Below, piece after piece: positions 27,412 to 36,074 of a stretch of DNA of 64,000 nt. How positions within the stretch are numbered: position 1 is the first letter of the stretch; every line of letters starts with the position of its first letter. This DNA comes from Austwickia chelonae (GTDB taxonomy: Bacteria; Actinomycetota; Actinomycetes; Actinomycetales; Dermatophilaceae), in NCBI RefSeq assembly GCF_003391095.1, contig NZ_CP031447.1:3472001-3536000 (forward strand). The letters are read 5' to 3'. Under the pieces are notes generated by a model. That model saw only the letters and a program-made list of their open reading frames with translations, was not told the DNA's origin and did no database searches. Made by a program: the position numbers and the translations under genes.

Positions 27412-27783
27412 TCAGTCGCGCACGAACAACCAGGTGATCAGACCGCTGACCGCGCTGATGACGATCGATCCGAAGAAGGCCGCCCAGAAGCCTCGAACGT
27501 GAAAACCCAAGGCAAGGTGCTGCGCCACCCACGAGCTGAGCAACAGCATGAAAGCGTTGATGACCAGCAGAAATAACCCAAGGGAGACCACTACGAGGCA
27601 TCCGGTGAGAAACTCGACCACCGGTTTCACCACTGCGTTGATGAGTCCGATGATCAGCGCCACCAGGATCAAAGTCAACGCTTTACCGCCAGCACCTGAT
27701 CCCGTCAGTGTGATGCCGGGAACAATCCATGCAGCAACGGCGGTCGCTGCAGCAACAGCTAATGTACGCGCGATAAAAGACAC
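27412..27783 (-). CDS. Small four-TM protein, phage-holin-IV-like family
   Basis: About 123 aa, almost wholly hydrophobic: helices near VAAATAVAAWIVPGI, LILVALIIGLINAVV, CLVVVSLGLFLLVINAFMLL and GFWAAFFGSIVISAVSGLI, with the KPVVEFLT turn typical of PF04020-like proteins. GTG start at 27783 is chosen for AGGA seven bases upstream and a normal family length; the frame is open to 27840. Despite the family name it is a common chromosomal membrane protein, not evidence of a prophage. Function unknown. Confidence 0.78.
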   Translation of the reverse strand: MSFIARTLAVAAATAVAAWIVPGITLTGSGAGGKALTLILVALIIGLINAVVKPVVEFLTGCLVVVSLGLFLLVINAFMLLLSSWVAQHLALGFHVRGFWAAFFGSIVISAVSGLITWLFVRD

Positions 27784-28256
27784 CGGGACATCCTCACATG
27801 GAAGGACGTCCAGTTCATCTTCGATCTGTTTTCTTAGCAATGTTCACGAAATGACTGTTCGTCCTTTTCGGAAGCACAGGAGGCTTCCTTTACCGTCATG
27901 AGCCGCAGAGTCGGCACTCCGAACAACTGCGTCTGCCCAGGCCAATGACATCTGGGACTGGTCGAGGACACCGAAGGCCAACGGTCTGCCTCGGCACAAC
28001 GAGTGCTTCGCTGGTGCGCCCTGCTCTCTCCGTAGAGACGTTGGTATCGCAGCCAGCGACGCAGGTCGGTCGCTCCGCTGGACAGGGAACTCCGCCAGGG
28101 TCGGCTCCGCCTGGCAGGAGCGCGGCCGAACCATGGCCTGCATGACGATGGGGAGGGCCCCGCGCCGTGCGGCGCGGGGCCCTCCCCACTGTGACATCTG
28201 TTCAGCGCTGGTGCGGCAGTCGGCCCGCTGCACCAACCAAGCAATTCGTGACAGGG
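27784..28256. other. Gene-poor stretch with a strong hairpin
   Basis: Frames are open on both strands here but look like shadows or decayed sequence. One minus-strand frame contains ATDLRRWLRYQRLYGE, faintly like a tyrosine-recombinase N-terminal domain, without support elsewhere. No tmRNA, RNase P, SRP or 6S hallmark was recognised. Confidence 0.45.
28150..28187 (-). terminator. Very strong GC hairpin after the PAS gene
   Basis: Perfect 17-bp stem (arms 28150-28166 and 28171-28187, loop GTGC), about 70 bp past the stop of the PAS-domain gene. No T tract on either strand. Confidence 0.75.
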
Positions 28257-29708
28257 TCAGGCTGCTGTTTCCTCACTGTACGCATCGAGCACGTTGGCGA
28301 GGTTGACGATGGCAGCGGCCAGTCGCTCTTCGTCGTGGTTGTCACCGAGGAGGGAGCAACGCGCAGCAACCGTGTAGAAGCGGTGCAGCTCGTCGAAGCC
28401 GGCTTCGGTGATGGCCGAGACGGCGTCGAGGTGCTCCTGGGCAATGTCAGCGCAGCCGAGGGCGCCGATCTCCGGACGCCATTTGGTCACGAGACGCAGC
28501 ACGCGGTCGGCCTGTCGAACGGCGTCTTCCACGAGTGCAGGCACTGCACCGGCAGCTTCACGGACGGTGTCGTCGGTCTTGATCAGCTCGGCGACACCTT
28601 CCTGCAGCGCCTGGCAGAGCAGCCGCATGGACTCTGTGGTGTCGCCTTGGTCCTGGCCGTCAATGAGCTCAGCGGCAAAGGTGCCGACCATGAGGTTGTG
28701 CAGCCTGAGTAGCGCGATCCGCATCCGCAGCCAACGCACCTGTTCGGCCGCCTGACGCAGGTGGACCACCAGAGAAGCGAGTTCTTCGCTGGCCTTGTCC
28801 GCGTGCCCGCTCATCCGGTCGGAGAGTTCAGCGACGAAGGGGGTGACGACCATCCCTTCCTCGACTTCGTGCCCTGCGGCAGCAGCCTGCTTGGCCGCGG
28901 CTTCGACGGCCTTGCGTGCTGCAGCGCCGACGGCGGGCAGGTCTGCAGCCCGACGAGCAGCGGCGGCGATGTCCCGCAGGCGCGCTGCGGCCAGCTCGGC
29001 ATCCCCGTAGGAGGACTCGAGCGCACGCACGAAGTCGGCGTATTCATCCATCTGATGCACCAGGTGCACGGTCAGGGTGTCGATCTCGTGCATGATGTGC
29101 AGCAGCTCGCCCAATGGCCCGGCGGCTTCAGGGCGACGGGGCAGCCCGCCGCTGTGCCGGACGTGCTCGAGAACCTCTCGAGGCAGCGTGTTCAACGCCA
29201 GGTCATCACCATTGGTGATGCCGTACTTGGCGAGTTCCTCGACGATGATCCCGCAGCCGATCTCCGAAGCCTGGGCTTTGGAGTGTCCTTCTTCGATGGC
29301 CTGGAGCTCGCGGCTCCGCGCCCCGGAGTAGAGGTCCTCGGTGATGGCCAGCAAGTCGGTCATCTGAGGGCGCTTGCGCACCGACAGGAATTTGTCCCCC
29401 ACAGGGAGCAGGGTGGCGAACACCCAGTAGAAGCTGCCGTCGGCAGCGATGTTCTTGACGTAGGCGCAGGCGGGTCGACCCTCCTGGAGCTGCTTCCAGA
29501 TCAACTTGTACGCGCCGCCAGGCATGTCGGGGTGGCGAACGATGTTGTGGGGCCTGCCCAACAGCTCGTCATGGGTGTAGTGCGACAGCCGTGCGAAGGT
29601 CGAGTTCGCCAACTCGATCACTCCGGCGCGGTCAGTCGCGGAGAAGAACAGTTCGTCTACGCCGACCACATACTCCTGGTCCGTCGGCGTTATTTCTACT
29701 CGCGGCAT
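28257..29708 (-). CDS. PAS-domain sensor with helical output region (Aer-like PAS)
   Basis: About 483 aa, no signal peptide or membrane helix. N-terminal PAS domain (residues 10-125) with the Aer/methyl-accepting signature RPHNIVRHPDMPGGAYK and YVKNIAADGSFYWV, typical of FAD- or haem-binding redox/oxygen sensors. The remaining 350 residues are helical and Ala-rich (AAAARRAADLPAVGAAARK and similar) but lack the conserved CheA/CheW hairpin of chemoreceptors and any kinase, cyclase or HTH motif. Start 29708 (MPRVEITP) has GAGGAGAG upstream. Monocistronic. Output partner unknown. Confidence 0.75.
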   Translation of the reverse strand: MPRVEITPTDQEYVVGVDELFFSATDRAGVIELANSTFARLSHYTHDELLGRPHNIVRHPDMPGGAYKLIWKQLQEGRPACAYVKNIAADGSFYWVFATLLPVGDKFLSVRKRPQMTDLLAITEDLYSGARSRELQAIEEGHSKAQASEIGCGIIVEELAKYGITNGDDLALNTLPREVLEHVRHSGGLPRRPEAAGPLGELLHIMHEIDTLTVHLVHQMDEYADFVRALESSYGDAELAAARLRDIAAAARRAADLPAVGAAARKAVEAAAKQAAAAGHEVEEGMVVTPFVAELSDRMSGHADKASEELASLVVHLRQAAEQVRWLRMRIALLRLHNLMVGTFAAELIDGQDQGDTTESMRLLCQALQEGVAELIKTDDTVREAAGAVPALVEDAVRQADRVLRLVTKWRPEIGALGCADIAQEHLDAVSAITEAGFDELHRFYTVAARCSLLGDNHDEERLAAAIVNLANVLDAYSEETAA

Positions 29709-30054
29709 CCTCGACTCTCTCCTCAGTGTCCTCGCCGATCCGGATCCAACCACCAGGACAGCCGTCCGGTGCCCGCGGTATCAAAACCCAGTTACTTGAC
29801 AATAACCCGCGTTCAGAACAGACGTCCAACAGGAATGAAAGCAAGAGCAAACCAGTAGTGCTTCAAGAGACTCCGATCGACCTCCTCCTGGCGGTCCTTC
29901 TATCGGTCTTTTCCGGTCGATATGCATCGTTTCATCCGAAACAGAAGTGAGCAGGAGTGCGATCGACAGAGCATCAACCTGCACCCCTGCTCAGGAAGCC
30001 TCCCGCTCACCGGCTCCTTCCACTCCAGGACGAGTCAGTGCGAGAAGCATTGTT
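29709..30054. other. Intergenic region upstream of the PAS gene
   Basis: About 345 bp, relatively AT-rich between 29790 and 29950, likely the PAS gene promoter. No gene or RNA recognised. Confidence 0.5.
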
Positions 30055-31488
30055 TCAGCGGAAATTTCCTGCCGTGAAAGATTCTTCGAGTTCTTCCAGT
30101 GAGCGCCCACTGGTGTTGGGTAGGAACTTCACGAGGAAGAGAATGACGGCCAGTCCGAGTACGAAGAAGATCCCGAAGGCTGCCTGCAACCCGGCTGCTT
30201 CGACGACCTTGGGGAAGCCGAAGGTCAGGATGGTGTTCACGGTCCACATGCAGAAGATGGAGACCCCCATGCCGAACCCGCGGACTTTCAGCGGGAAGAG
30301 CTCGGAGAGGCAGACCCAGACGGGGGCGTTGAGTGCCATCTGCATGAAGAAGACGAAGGTGACACAGAGGACGAGGATGACCCAGGCACGAGCCTGGCCA
30401 GCCGGCATCATCGCTGCCGCGGTCATGATCAACCCGTGGCAGATCGTGGTCGCGCAGAATCCGAAGATGATCAGCTTGCGGCGGGGAACACGTTCGATGA
30501 CGACGAACAGGCAGAGCATGGTCCCGACGACCGCGAGAACACCGTTGGCGATATTCGCAATGATGGCGGCGTCAGCGGAGAAACCGGCTTCCTTGAGCAC
30601 TTCGGTGCCGTAGTACATGATCGAGTTGATTCCGGTGACCTGCTGTGCCATGGCCAGTCCTGAGCCGATCAGGATGATCCGCCGGATCCACGGAACCTTC
30701 AGATCGGCCCAGCCACCCGATCGAGAGATCTCCTCTTCTTTGGCCAGCTGTTCCACTTCGGCGATCTCGGCCCGGGCACGATCCTCGTTACGGACGAGCA
30801 TCAGAACAGCGAGCGCATCGTCCTGGCGCCCTTTGGAGATCAGCCAGCGGGGCGATTCGGGCATCCGCAGCATGCCGATGAAGAGGAAGACTGCGGGGAC
30901 TGCCGCGACGACGAGCATGTACCGCCAGACACCAGGGTGCTGCCCCCAGGTGTGCGCAATGGCCGCGTTGATCATGAAGGCCAGCATCTGGCCGATGACG
31001 ATGGCCAGTTCGTTTCGGCCGCTGAGGGTGCCTCTCCGCTCGGTGGGCGCCAGCTCGGCAAGGTAGACAGGCACGCTGACCGAGGCCGCTCCGACGGCGA
31101 AGCCGAGGACCACCCGGGAGGCCAACAGGATATTGAGGGTGGGCGCAACCACGCCGCCGATCGTGCCGACGAAAAAGATGACGGACACGATCGTCAGTGC
31201 TTTTTTACGCCCGAGGTTGTCGTTGAGCTTGCCACCGACGAAGGCTCCGAGTGCTGCGCCGACCAGGAGGGTGGCGGTGACCAGTCCTTCGCCCCATGCC
31301 CCCAGCGAGAAGTACTCCCTCAGCGAGGGGAGCGCCCCGTTGATGACTCCGGTGTCATAGCCGAACAGGAGCCCGCCGAAGGTGGCGATGACGGCCATCC
31401 GGTCGAGTCGCCTCTGGTGAGGGCCCGCGGTCAGGGGCGGTAGACCCGCTCCTGTCGACGTGGTCGAGGCGGTGGATCCAGGAGACAT
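30055..31488 (-). CDS. MFS sugar porter (sugar or inositol:H+ symporter)
   Basis: About 477 aa, 12 membrane helices. Sugar-porter motifs: FGYDTGVINGALP in helix 1, GGKLNDNLGRKKAL (loop 2-3), RMPESPRWL after helix 6, QQVTGINSIMYYG in helix 7 and PLKVRGFGMG (loop 10-11). Start 31488 (MSPGSTAS) follows GGAGG. The combination resembles IolT/XylE/GalP carriers; the exact sugar is not readable. Monocistronic, no sugar catabolic gene adjacent. Confidence 0.88.
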   Translation of the reverse strand: MSPGSTASTTSTGAGLPPLTAGPHQRRLDRMAVIATFGGLLFGYDTGVINGALPSLREYFSLGAWGEGLVTATLLVGAALGAFVGGKLNDNLGRKKALTIVSVIFFVGTIGGVVAPTLNILLASRVVLGFAVGAASVSVPVYLAELAPTERRGTLSGRNELAIVIGQMLAFMINAAIAHTWGQHPGVWRYMLVVAAVPAVFLFIGMLRMPESPRWLISKGRQDDALAVLMLVRNEDRARAEIAEVEQLAKEEEISRSGGWADLKVPWIRRIILIGSGLAMAQQVTGINSIMYYGTEVLKEAGFSADAAIIANIANGVLAVVGTMLCLFVVIERVPRRKLIIFGFCATTICHGLIMTAAAMMPAGQARAWVILVLCVTFVFFMQMALNAPVWVCLSELFPLKVRGFGMGVSIFCMWTVNTILTFGFPKVVEAAGLQAAFGIFFVLGLAVILFLVKFLPNTSGRSLEELEESFTAGNFR

Positions 31489-32147
31489 GACATACCTCCG
31501 ATGCTCGCCCGGAGGCGGACAGCGCTGTCTGATAGGGGGCACCGACTGCTGTGCTCATGACAGCGGTCGAGGCCTAGAACGCTATGGAGCGATCACGATA
31601 AGGGTCAAGAGCCTTCGGCAAATTTGTAATAACAAATGACTAACGTCCCAGTCGTCAGGCGGAATCCCTCGTCAAAAAGCGAGGCAGCGATCCGGGCTTC
31701 CCGCCATTTTCAGCTGAGCCACAAGGGGACTCCCTAAACAAGGTGCGGACTCCACGCGATCCGGTCCGCACCGACCGCCCCTGCTCGACCCTGCATCCAC
31801 GAGGCAGGGCTCAACTCCATATTTCGCAATATGGACATCATGCCCGTCGAGTACTCCACCCCGAAGAAGCCTCCCGCCGACTTCCGTCACCGCCACGGAT
31901 ACCCAGGGAATGCCCCCTCGCCCCTTTGCTCCCGATATGAGCCGGACATATCACCCCAGCCAACCAATTGCTTAGACAATTAAGGGCACTCGAGGACACT
32001 CGCGACGCAGACGTGGTCTAGGGTGAGTGACGCCTGGGACCGAGCTGAATTTCGGCCGATAGGCGCCAGTACACCTGACATCCATGGTTCGACGAGATGG
32101 GCCAGCCCATCGCCGCCACCATCCGGCTGACCCAAGAGAGGACAGCG
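31489..32147. other. Long intergenic region, sugar porter / small membrane protein
   Basis: About 660 bp with no supported gene. Short frames exist (31672-31896, 31743-31940) but have no ribosome binding site or recognisable composition. The 31600-31650 part is AT-rich and likely carries the sugar-porter promoter. Confidence 0.5.
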
Positions 32148-32333
32148 ATGACGACGTCCCTCGTACCACTCACCGTGACTTCATTCGCCCTCACTGCGGC
32201 AGGCTTCGGCGCATGGCGCACGTTCACGCCCTGGGTCGGCATCCCGATCTTGATCCTGGCGACCACCCTGCTGGCGAAGTCCTATCAGGTGGCACAGGCC
32301 ACAGCGACCGATAGCGCCCCTGAGGTGCCCTGA
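32148..32333 (+). CDS. Small two-TM hypothetical protein
   Basis: 61 aa. Start 32148 (MTTSLVPLTV) has GAGAGGA five bases upstream. Two hydrophobic stretches (VPLTVTSFALTAAGFGAW, and WVGIPILILATTLL) with a short polar C-terminus suggest a small inner-membrane protein. No homologue recognised. It lies between the sugar porter and the siderophore genes without evident link. Confidence 0.55.
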   Translation: MTTSLVPLTVTSFALTAAGFGAWRTFTPWVGIPILILATTLLAKSYQVAQATATDSAPEVP

Positions 32334-32484
32334 CGCCAATGCGTCAATCGGCCCTCCGAGCGAGACCGATCCTGCTTCTCCGCCCTCGTCGACGCACCAC
32401 GTCGAAGGCCACTCCGGACAGGTCCATCTCCCAGGGCGATCAGCCTTACCCACCGTGCGCAGACCCCGGAGCAGAGTTGCCAAC

Positions 32485-32503
32485 CTAGGTAAGGCATACC
32501 TAA
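32485..32503. promoter_or_regulatory. DtxR/IdeR-type iron box upstream of isochorismatase
   Basis: CTAGGTAAGGCATACCTAA matches the iron-box consensus TTAGGTTAGGCTAACCTAA at 15 of 19 positions. It is about 80 bp upstream of the isochorismatase start. Confidence 0.85.
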
Positions 32504-32584
32504 GTTAGGCGAACTGCCCTTGGCAGCTCCCCTTTTCGCAGAGCCGCCACCGTGTTCCATTCCGCGCACCCAGAGAGGCTCTCA

Positions 32585-33232
32585 ATGGCACTTCCCAGTC
32601 GCATCGACTACACGATCCCTACCACCGACATCCCGGAGCCGGTCGTCTCCTGGACATTGGACCCGGAACGATGCGCCCTGTTGCTGCACGATCTCCAGCC
32701 ACACTTCCTGCATCCTTTTGCACCCGCTATGCGCGAACAGCTCACCGCGAATGTGGACGCCATCGCTGCCACCTGCCGTGCCCAGGGGATTCCGATCGCT
32801 CACGCGATGCAGCCCGACGACCAGACACCCGCCGAGCGGGGATTGCTCACTGAATTCTGGGGCCCCGGCCCCTTGAGCAGCAACGACAGTGGAGCTCCTG
32901 ATCTGCGCCTTCAAGCCCGCGAAGGGGAGATCGTCATCATCCGACGCCGGTACAACGCGTTCTTGGGTACCGGCCTGGACGCTTGGATGCGCGAGCAGGG
33001 ACGCGACCAGCTCATCGTCTGCGGGATCTACGCCCATGTCGGCTGCCTGATGACCTCAGCTCACGCTTTCATGACCGACCGGCAGCCCTTCTTGGTGGCC
33101 GATGGCACGGCAGACTTTTCCGCCGACGAACACCGGATGGCCCTGGAGTACGTGACGAGCAGGTGCGGAGTCTGCGTGACCACCGGCGACCTGGTGGCCA
33201 TGCTCTCGGACTCTCAGCCGTTGTCCGCCTGA
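32585..33232 (+). CDS. dhbB: Isochorismatase, stand-alone
   Basis: Hydrolyses isochorismate to 2,3-dihydro-2,3-dihydroxybenzoate plus pyruvate, step two of catecholate synthesis. 215 aa. LLLHDLQPHFLHPF holds the catalytic Asp, RRRYNAFLGTGLD the catalytic basic region, and VCGIYAHVGCLMTSAHAF the Cys-region loop; the sequence through VADGTADFS resembles EntB/DhbB. It ends after the hydrolase domain, so the aryl-carrier domain fused in EntB is absent and must be elsewhere. Start 32585 (MALPSRID) has AGAGAGG upstream. Iron-boxed promoter; convergent with the isochorismate synthase gene. Confidence 0.9.
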   Translation: MALPSRIDYTIPTTDIPEPVVSWTLDPERCALLLHDLQPHFLHPFAPAMREQLTANVDAIAATCRAQGIPIAHAMQPDDQTPAERGLLTEFWGPGPLSSNDSGAPDLRLQAREGEIVIIRRRYNAFLGTGLDAWMREQGRDQLIVCGIYAHVGCLMTSAHAFMTDRQPFLVADGTADFSADEHRMALEYVTSRCGVCVTTGDLVAMLSDSQPLSA

Positions 33233-33260
33233 TCCAGGGCCCCTCGAGCGGCGCCCGCAC

Positions 33261-34412
33261 TCAGGCCGTCCTGGCGTCGGGCGCCGCCTCCACCTCAAGC
33301 TCAGAGGCCAGCAGAACATCAGCAAGGGTGGACAGCTTTGCTGTCGTCTCAGCCAATTCCGCCTCGGGGTCCGATCCGGCAACGATGCCTGCACCGGCGT
33401 ACAGGTCGACCACTGGCCCTCTGACGGACGCACAGCGGATAGCCACGGTCCATTCCCCGTCACCGTTGTCATCGCACCATCCGATGCAACCGCCGTAATA
33501 ATCACGGGCGAAGGGCTCAAGTTCTTCGAGCGTGCGCACGGCCGAGGCGACCGGCGCACCGGCCAGAGCAGGCGTGGGTTGGAGCGCAGCCGCCAGCTCA
33601 AGGGCAGTAGTGCCCTGGTCGCGTAGTTCACCTTCGATCCAGGTGCCCAGGTGCCACACCGTTCGGGTACCGACAAGCGCAGGTCGATCGGCGACTGCGA
33701 GCCTGCGGCAGTAGGGGCTGAGTGTGTCGGCGATCATCTCCACCACATAGGAGTGCTCACGGAGATCCTTCTCGGAGGTGAGTAGCCTTCGACCTCGATT
33801 TTCGTCTTCGACCGGGTCGGGAGAACGAGGAACTGAACCAGCCAGGGGGTGGGAGGTCACGGTGCGCCCTTGCCTGGAGACCAGAAGTTCGGGGCTTGCA
33901 CCGACGAGCCATTGGCCCTCCGCCGGAGAGACGGCATAAGTACGAGCTTCGGGGTGCGCCTCGACAAGAGCCTGGTAAAGGTACTCAGCCGGCACCGTCG
34001 TCTCGAAACGAAGTCGTAGTTTGCGTGCCAGGACGATCTTGTCGAGCGCTCCCTGTTCGAACACAGAGAGCGCTTTCTCCACCCTGCTCCGGTAGTCCGC
34101 AGGAGTAGGTGTCTCCTCCGGGTTTCCGACGACTCGGGGAAATCCGTTCCAGCCGCTGCCTTCTTCAAGCAGGAGATCTCCGTGGCGTTGCATCTCGTAC
34201 ACAACGCTCAGCGCTGCGGTCCGTCCGTCGAAGGAGATGGCGCCTGCAACTGTTCCTTGCTCGCGAGCCCAGCTGGCCAGCTCTCCAGGGCTGCTGACAT
34301 CCATGGTGTGGATACGCCCACCAGTCGCCTTCAGGCTGCCTTGGGTGGTGTGGAATCTGAGGCGAACAGGGCGAGGCGGCGTCGGTACGGTGAAGAGAGC
34401 ACGTGGAATCAC
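33261..34412 (-). CDS. dhbC: Isochorismate synthase
   Basis: Converts chorismate to isochorismate, the entry step to 2,3-dihydroxybenzoate. Up to 383 aa. LDKIVLARKL contains the general-base Lys, WLVGASPELLVS the Glu of the active site, HPLAGSVPRS and SEKDLREHSYVVEMI the chorismate-enzyme core, and YAGAGIVAGSDPEAE the C-terminal metal Glu region. The usual HPTPA motif reads QPTPA here. The frame begins with GTG at 34412, which touches the iron box at 34412-34430, so the true start may be slightly further in (for example the in-frame GTG of VPTPPRPV). Divergent from the phosphopantetheinyl transferase. Confidence 0.88.
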   Translation of the reverse strand: MIPRALFTVPTPPRPVRLRFHTTQGSLKATGGRIHTMDVSSPGELASWAREQGTVAGAISFDGRTAALSVVYEMQRHGDLLLEEGSGWNGFPRVVGNPEETPTPADYRSRVEKALSVFEQGALDKIVLARKLRLRFETTVPAEYLYQALVEAHPEARTYAVSPAEGQWLVGASPELLVSRQGRTVTSHPLAGSVPRSPDPVEDENRGRRLLTSEKDLREHSYVVEMIADTLSPYCRRLAVADRPALVGTRTVWHLGTWIEGELRDQGTTALELAAALQPTPALAGAPVASAVRTLEELEPFARDYYGGCIGWCDDNGDGEWTVAIRCASVRGPVVDLYAGAGIVAGSDPEAELAETTAKLSTLADVLLASELEVEAAPDARTA

Positions 34413-34430
34413 AAAGTTAGGCTAACCTAA
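34412..34430. promoter_or_regulatory. DtxR/IdeR-type iron box between dhbC and the PPTase gene
   Basis: Contains GTTAGGCTAACCTAA, a perfect 15-base match to the 3' part of the consensus (16 of 19 overall). It lies in the 37-bp gap between the divergent starts, so one bound repressor could silence both. Confidence 0.88.
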
Positions 34431-34449
34431 CTTTTCGGCGGCGAGTGAG

Positions 34450-35193
34450 GTGCAAGAGTCAGTGAGCAGTGTGGAAGCTTTTCTGGCAGAAAGCGCTTCT
34501 CTCCTCGACACGCTTGCCGAGTACGGCCTGCACCCGGGGCTGCTCAGCCCAATGCTCTCCGCAGCGGAGCAGGAACGACTGGCCAGGCTTCGCGTACCCC
34601 AGGATCGGAGCGATTTCCTCGCCGTTCGGCTCCTCACACGACTGGCTCTGTTCCGTCGTCGAACCGCGGTCGCCCCCGCATCCCGACCTTCCACGCCGAC
34701 TTCAGCAGTACCCACAGCGACCTGGAACGAATTCATACCGGCTGTCCCGACAGCTCTTCTCGCAGAGCGGGATATCCGTCAGCGGTGCCCGGGATGCGCT
34801 GGCGCCGGACATGGGCGGCCTTATGTCACCGATCCCGAGATCCGTCTTTCCTGGGCCCACTCTCGAGGCCTCATCGCCGTCGTGATTGCCGAGTCCCGGG
34901 AGTCCGACGTGGGGATCGACTGTGAACGCGAGCGCCTCTGCGAACCGCCGGTCGTCTGGCAGGGGAGGCCAATCCCACTGTCAACCTGGTGTCGGGTGGA
35001 ATCCTGCGTGAAGGCTGGATGGGGAGACCTGGACGAGCTCCTGGACCAGTCTTGTTCGGCGGAGGGCATCCACGTCCCCGATGACGTGGTGTTCTCCGAA
35101 GGACGCGTTCAGCTAGGCACGGAGATGGTCCATTGGGCAGTCGCCGCACCGTCCACAGCTCGGATGACCGTCCTCGGAGCGGCCTCCGCCTGA
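34450..35193 (+). CDS. 4'-phosphopantetheinyl transferase (Sfp type)
   Basis: Transfers the phosphopantetheine arm from CoA to carrier-protein serines, arming NRPS or aryl-carrier proteins. 247 aa from a GTG at 34450 (a second in-frame GTG at 34462 is possible). Motifs: RQRCPGCAGAGHGRPYV, LSWAHSRGLIAVVIA, DVGIDCE (magnesium site) and WCRVESCVKAGWG, corresponding to the WxxxEaxxKa signature. Sits inside the dihydroxybenzoate cluster behind a shared iron box, which points to siderophore NRPS activation. Confidence 0.86.
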   Translation: MQESVSSVEAFLAESASLLDTLAEYGLHPGLLSPMLSAAEQERLARLRVPQDRSDFLAVRLLTRLALFRRRTAVAPASRPSTPTSAVPTATWNEFIPAVPTALLAERDIRQRCPGCAGAGHGRPYVTDPEIRLSWAHSRGLIAVVIAESRESDVGIDCERERLCEPPVVWQGRPIPLSTWCRVESCVKAGWGDLDELLDQSCSAEGIHVPDDVVFSEGRVQLGTEMVHWAVAAPSTARMTVLGAASA

Positions 35194-35224
35194 GCCCACG
35201 CGTCTTCAGGTCAACACTGTTCCT

Positions 35225-35983
35225 TCAGAGAGAGGCACCACCGTCGACCACGAGGGAGCTCATGGTCACGTGACGGGCTTCGTCGGAGAGCAAGAAGGCC
35301 ACACAGGATGCGATGTCCTCTGGACGGGCCACCCGGCCGAGCGGAATACCGGTGCGATAGCGGGTGACATCACCTTCGATGGTGGTGTGCAAGGCATCCG
35401 GATCGTCGGGGTCGGGCCACGAGGCCCAAAGCATGGGAGTCGACGTCGACCCGGGGTGTACGACATTGCAACGGACGCCGTGCGACGCGAGTTCAAGTCC
35501 TGCGGAGCGAACGAGCATGGTGGCTGCCGCCTTGGAGGCTCCGTAAGCTCCTAGGTCGACTCTGGGAACGATGGCGGCATTCGAGGCGACCGCGACGATG
35601 GATCCTCGACCGCGCTTCTTCATCCGTCGCCCGACGCTGTGGAGCAGGTGCGCCGTGCCGAACGTGTTCACAGCGATCATGTCGTACAGAGCCTGTACAT
35701 CGTTGCCCACGAGGCTTCCGGTGCGCAGCATCCCTGCGGTGTGGGCGAGCCTGTTGATCGGCCCGTTCTTCTCCTCTACGTGTCGGATGACTTCTTCAAC
35801 AGCGTGCGGGTCGGTGATATCGCAGTCCAGATCGGCGCCGGCAAGATCCATGCCGAGGGTCTGCCATCCGCGCGCGGTGAGCGCATCCACGACGGCACGT
35901 CCGATGCCTCCTGCGGCTCCGGTCACCAGAGCGATTTCGCCTTCGGCCGGCGTCAGTTCCACGTCAGGAGCGTCCGAGCACAT
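35225..35983 (-). CDS. dhbA: 2,3-dihydro-2,3-dihydroxybenzoate dehydrogenase
   Basis: SDR enzyme that aromatises the isochorismatase product to 2,3-dihydroxybenzoate using NAD. 252 aa. VTGAAGGIGRAV cofactor loop, VASNAAIVPR with the catalytic Ser, YGASKAA with Tyr and Lys. The segment HPGSTSTPMLWASWPDPDD is characteristic of EntA/DhbA. Convergent with the phosphopantetheinyl transferase; an iron box overlaps its start region. Confidence 0.92.
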   Translation of the reverse strand: MCSDAPDVELTPAEGEIALVTGAAGGIGRAVVDALTARGWQTLGMDLAGADLDCDITDPHAVEEVIRHVEEKNGPINRLAHTAGMLRTGSLVGNDVQALYDMIAVNTFGTAHLLHSVGRRMKKRGRGSIVAVASNAAIVPRVDLGAYGASKAAATMLVRSAGLELASHGVRCNVVHPGSTSTPMLWASWPDPDDPDALHTTIEGDVTRYRTGIPLGRVARPEDIASCVAFLLSDEARHVTMSSLVVDGGASL

Positions 35984-36001
35984 GAGCTAAGGCTAGCCTG
36001 G
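35983..36001. promoter_or_regulatory. Iron box overlapping the dhbA start region
   Basis: TAAGGCTAGCCT with flanks matches the core of the DtxR/IdeR consensus (about 12 of 17 aligned positions) immediately upstream of the dhbA ATG. Weaker than the other two boxes in this cluster. Confidence 0.65.
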
Positions 36002-36074
36002 GTCTTCGGTCGATTCCGGCTCGACCCTGAGATCGAGGGCGTTGCCCAACGGTTCGACTCACGGAGCGAAATCT

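Noticed and set aside
27412-27783. Prophage evidence from a holin-family-like protein
   Set aside because: This four-TM family is a normal chromosomal gene in actinobacteria, and no integrase, capsid or lysin gene is nearby.
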